From positions 62,001-126,000 of the forward strand of contig NZ_JADHDW010000007.1 in NCBI RefSeq assembly GCF_016820555.1: 64,000 bases of DNA. The letters run 5' to 3'. Made by a program: the position numbers and the translations under genes. Of this stretch, positions 62,480 to 64,000 are shown in pieces (the first letter of the stretch is position 1; the number at the start of each line of letters is the position of its first letter). The notes below the pieces were generated by a model. It had not been told where the DNA came from, searched no databases, and saw only the letters and a program-made list of their open reading frames with translations. This DNA comes from Bacillus sp. REN10 (lineage in GTDB: Bacteria > Bacillota > Bacilli > Bacillales > Domibacillaceae).

Positions 62480-62793
62480 CTAATTTTTTCGTACTTCCAT
62501 ATTTTCGAAGTCGATGATTAATTTATTTGCAAGAAAAAAATCACTACCGATGATCCCGTTAAATCCATGCATTTCTCTAACATCTCCAAGTTGTATGGTA
62601 AACAATACGGTTGAAGAACATCCAGTATCGAGCAATACATTACTGAATCTCTGTTTCTTTCTATTTTCAATTTTTCAATATACTTCAGCTTTAATTCCAT
62701 TAATTTTTCTAAAGGTATTTTCGAATGATCCAGCTTTTCATTTTCTTCATTTTTCTCTTTTCTAAATACCTTGATTTTTTCTTTCCCCTCCAA
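62480..62793 (-). pseudogene. Retropepsin-like aspartic protease remnant
   Basis: In one frame the minus strand reads NVLLDTGCSSTVLF, then directly LGDVREMHGFNGIIGSDFFL and NKLIIDFENMEV to a stop at 62480. LDTGCSST and GIIGSDFF are the two halves of a bacterial retropepsin-like (clan AA) protease, but roughly 50 residues between them are missing, and the N-terminal part lies in another frame (KLMELKLKYIEKLKIE). So a frameshift plus deletion inactivated it. Confidence 0.7.
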
Positions 62794-63281
62794 TAGTAAT
62801 CAAAAGAAACTTCACTGAATAATTCCTCCTTAAACTTTGTCATACTCTTGCTCTCGCAACTTTTTGCTTAATACTCTAAATCAATGCATTATTAATAGTT
62901 CCGATTTTTTTCTGTACTATTCGCACTATATCCATCAAGCCCTACTCTACCATTAATCACCAAACTAACCTACTCTTTATGCCTTTTAGATATAACTAAA
63001 AGTTATAAAAAGGTTTGACAAAAGTAGCCCCTTTACAGAAAATATTGGTATTACTTTTCTTGTTATTAAATAAATTGGGAATTTAATTTCTGTTCTAGCT
63101 TAGCATCTAGTTTATTTAATATTTTTCCAACCTAATACAACTGAAGGACTATAATTTAACTGATTGATCGTTATCTTTTTTGAATTAATAGATTATTTAG
63201 TTTTATATGTTTTTAAATACCCCTTTATAAATGTAAAAAGTAGAATTAAAACAAAATAAAATTGATAATTAGGTGATTTTA
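62794..63281. other. AT-rich intergenic region before the ATPase gene
   Basis: No gene seen. TTGACA occurs at 63014 but without a convincing -10. The drop in GC here marks the edge of a different-looking segment. Confidence 0.5.
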
Positions 63282-64000
63282 ATGGAATTGTTATACATTT
63301 GGGTGGAAGATTACGGAATTATTAAAGAACAAGGGTTTAATTTTGGCGGGGAGTTTTTATTTGAATATTGCAAACAATCAGAAGTGTTGTCATTTAGGAA
63401 AAATGCAAACTATATTCCTGATCTATTTAATACTTTGGACCATCCTAACTCTAATATAATTAACGTTACTGCAATTATTGGTCAAAACGGCTCTGGGAAA
63501 ACAACTATTCTAGAGTTAATTAGAAATAACATCATTAAAAGTAAACGTAAAAAAAACAAAATACTGATTATTTGTGCAGGTGATTCAAGTCAAAATGCTC
63601 AATTTGTTTGTTATGGTTCTGAAATTAGCATAAAGAATAAATCTCAACTCATAAAAAATAAAAAATTTCGATTTGAAGATGAATATCCAATAAATGAACA
63701 ACCATACACTTTGAGTGGTGTAACAATGTTTCAAAAAAAATATGGTATTTATTATTCAAGTATTTTTGATAGCCAAGAAGAATTTTATGACTATTCCGAA
63801 TGTAATTTATCTACTAATTTTCTTGTAAAGTATGATAGCAATGATTTAGAGTCAAATTTAATTAATAGTGTTACAATTCATAAATTTTCTGAGATAAGAA
63901 GACAAATAATGTTCGCAAGAGAATTCCCTAAAACCCCCAATTCAGCTTTTGAAATACCTTTTGAAATTCCAAAGAACATTTTTATTACTCCCGTAGAATT
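63282..64000 (+). CDS. AAA-type (ABC/SMC-like) ATPase, 5' part only
   Basis: About 239 codons are in the window and the frame is still open at the right edge. MELLYIWVEDYGIIKEQGFN at the start and TAIIGQNGSGKTTILELI (Walker A near residue 70) are typical of the AAA_15/OLD-like ATPases that stand alone or pair with a nuclease in defence islands. It is clearly more AT-rich than most of the window. ATG 63282 behind AGGTGA. The rest of the ATPase, including Walker B, lies outside. A defence role is only suggested by family habit and base composition. Confidence 0.75.
   Translation, partial: MELLYIWVEDYGIIKEQGFNFGGEFLFEYCKQSEVLSFRKNANYIPDLFNTLDHPNSNIINVTAIIGQNGSGKTTILELIRNNIIKSKRKKNKILIICAGDSSQNAQFVCYGSEISIKNKSQLIKNKKFRFEDEYPINEQPYTLSGVTMFQKKYGIYYSSIFDSQEEFYDYSECNLSTNFLVKYDSNDLESNLINSVTIHKFSEIRRQIMFAREFPKTPNSAFEIPFEIPKNIFITPVE

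Overview
The window looks like chromosome of a low-to-moderate GC, spore-forming Bacillaceae. The evidence is strong GGAGG-type ribosome binding sites, frequent TTG/GTG starts, five riboswitches of Bacillus type, spore-associated genes (transglutaminase Tgl, LysM-GH18 cortex-lytic enzyme) and a C30 carotenoid cluster that implies a pigmented strain. No rRNA, tRNA, CRISPR array, intact transposase or prophage was seen.

Layout: 1-0.3 kb is the 5' end of a TAXI-type TRAP solute receptor gene. 0.4-9.7 kb is one minus-strand methionine-salvage operon, mtnW-mtnX-mtnB-mtnD, then an RbsB/RbsA/RbsC-like ABC transporter, then mtnK-mtnA, all behind one SAM-I riboswitch. 9.9-11.4 kb holds a small membrane protein and a soluble PAS-chemoreceptor. 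11.4-19.3 kb holds two convergent carotenoid operons: CruF-like hydratase, acyltransferase, glycosyltransferase and CrtP on plus; CrtNc-like desaturase, CrtN and CrtM on minus. They share a palindromic terminator. 19.4-21.7 kb holds a thioesterase and a PAS-GGDEF-EAL protein. 21.8-28.1 kb is kdpFABC plus a kinase-less KdpD, behind two tandem c-di-AMP riboswitches. 28.1-34.7 kb holds LOG, Crp/Fnr, OsmC, YxcD, a Mn-riboswitch-controlled membrane protein, Tgl, an MFS protein and an AtoE-type transporter. 34.8-37.0 kb is an LPXTG surface protein behind a c-di-GMP-I riboswitch. 37.4-44.5 kb is mixed: isochorismatase-like, HprK paralogue, serine hydrolase, diguanylate cyclase, secreted amidase. 44.5-46.0 kb is gene-poor and decayed. 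46.0-64.0 kb holds housekeeping and accessory genes (SDR, SEC-C protein, sleL-like, hsp20, mqo, kimA, two near-identical dus genes), broken genes, four of the five copies of a ~150-bp structured repeat, and the start of an AAA ATPase at the right edge.

Three themes tie the window together. First, potassium and c-di-AMP: kdp has two riboswitches, while kimA carries a mobile repeat where a riboswitch would be expected. Second, c-di-GMP: one cyclase, one phosphodiesterase and a riboswitch-controlled surface protein. Third, two families of short dispersed repeats. One (29-39 bp, seven copies, all in the first 22 kb) repeatedly ends or begins genes and rewrites their termini. The other (~150 bp, five copies, 37-59 kb) has hairpins and flanking ATAAA (TTTAT on the other strand) duplications.
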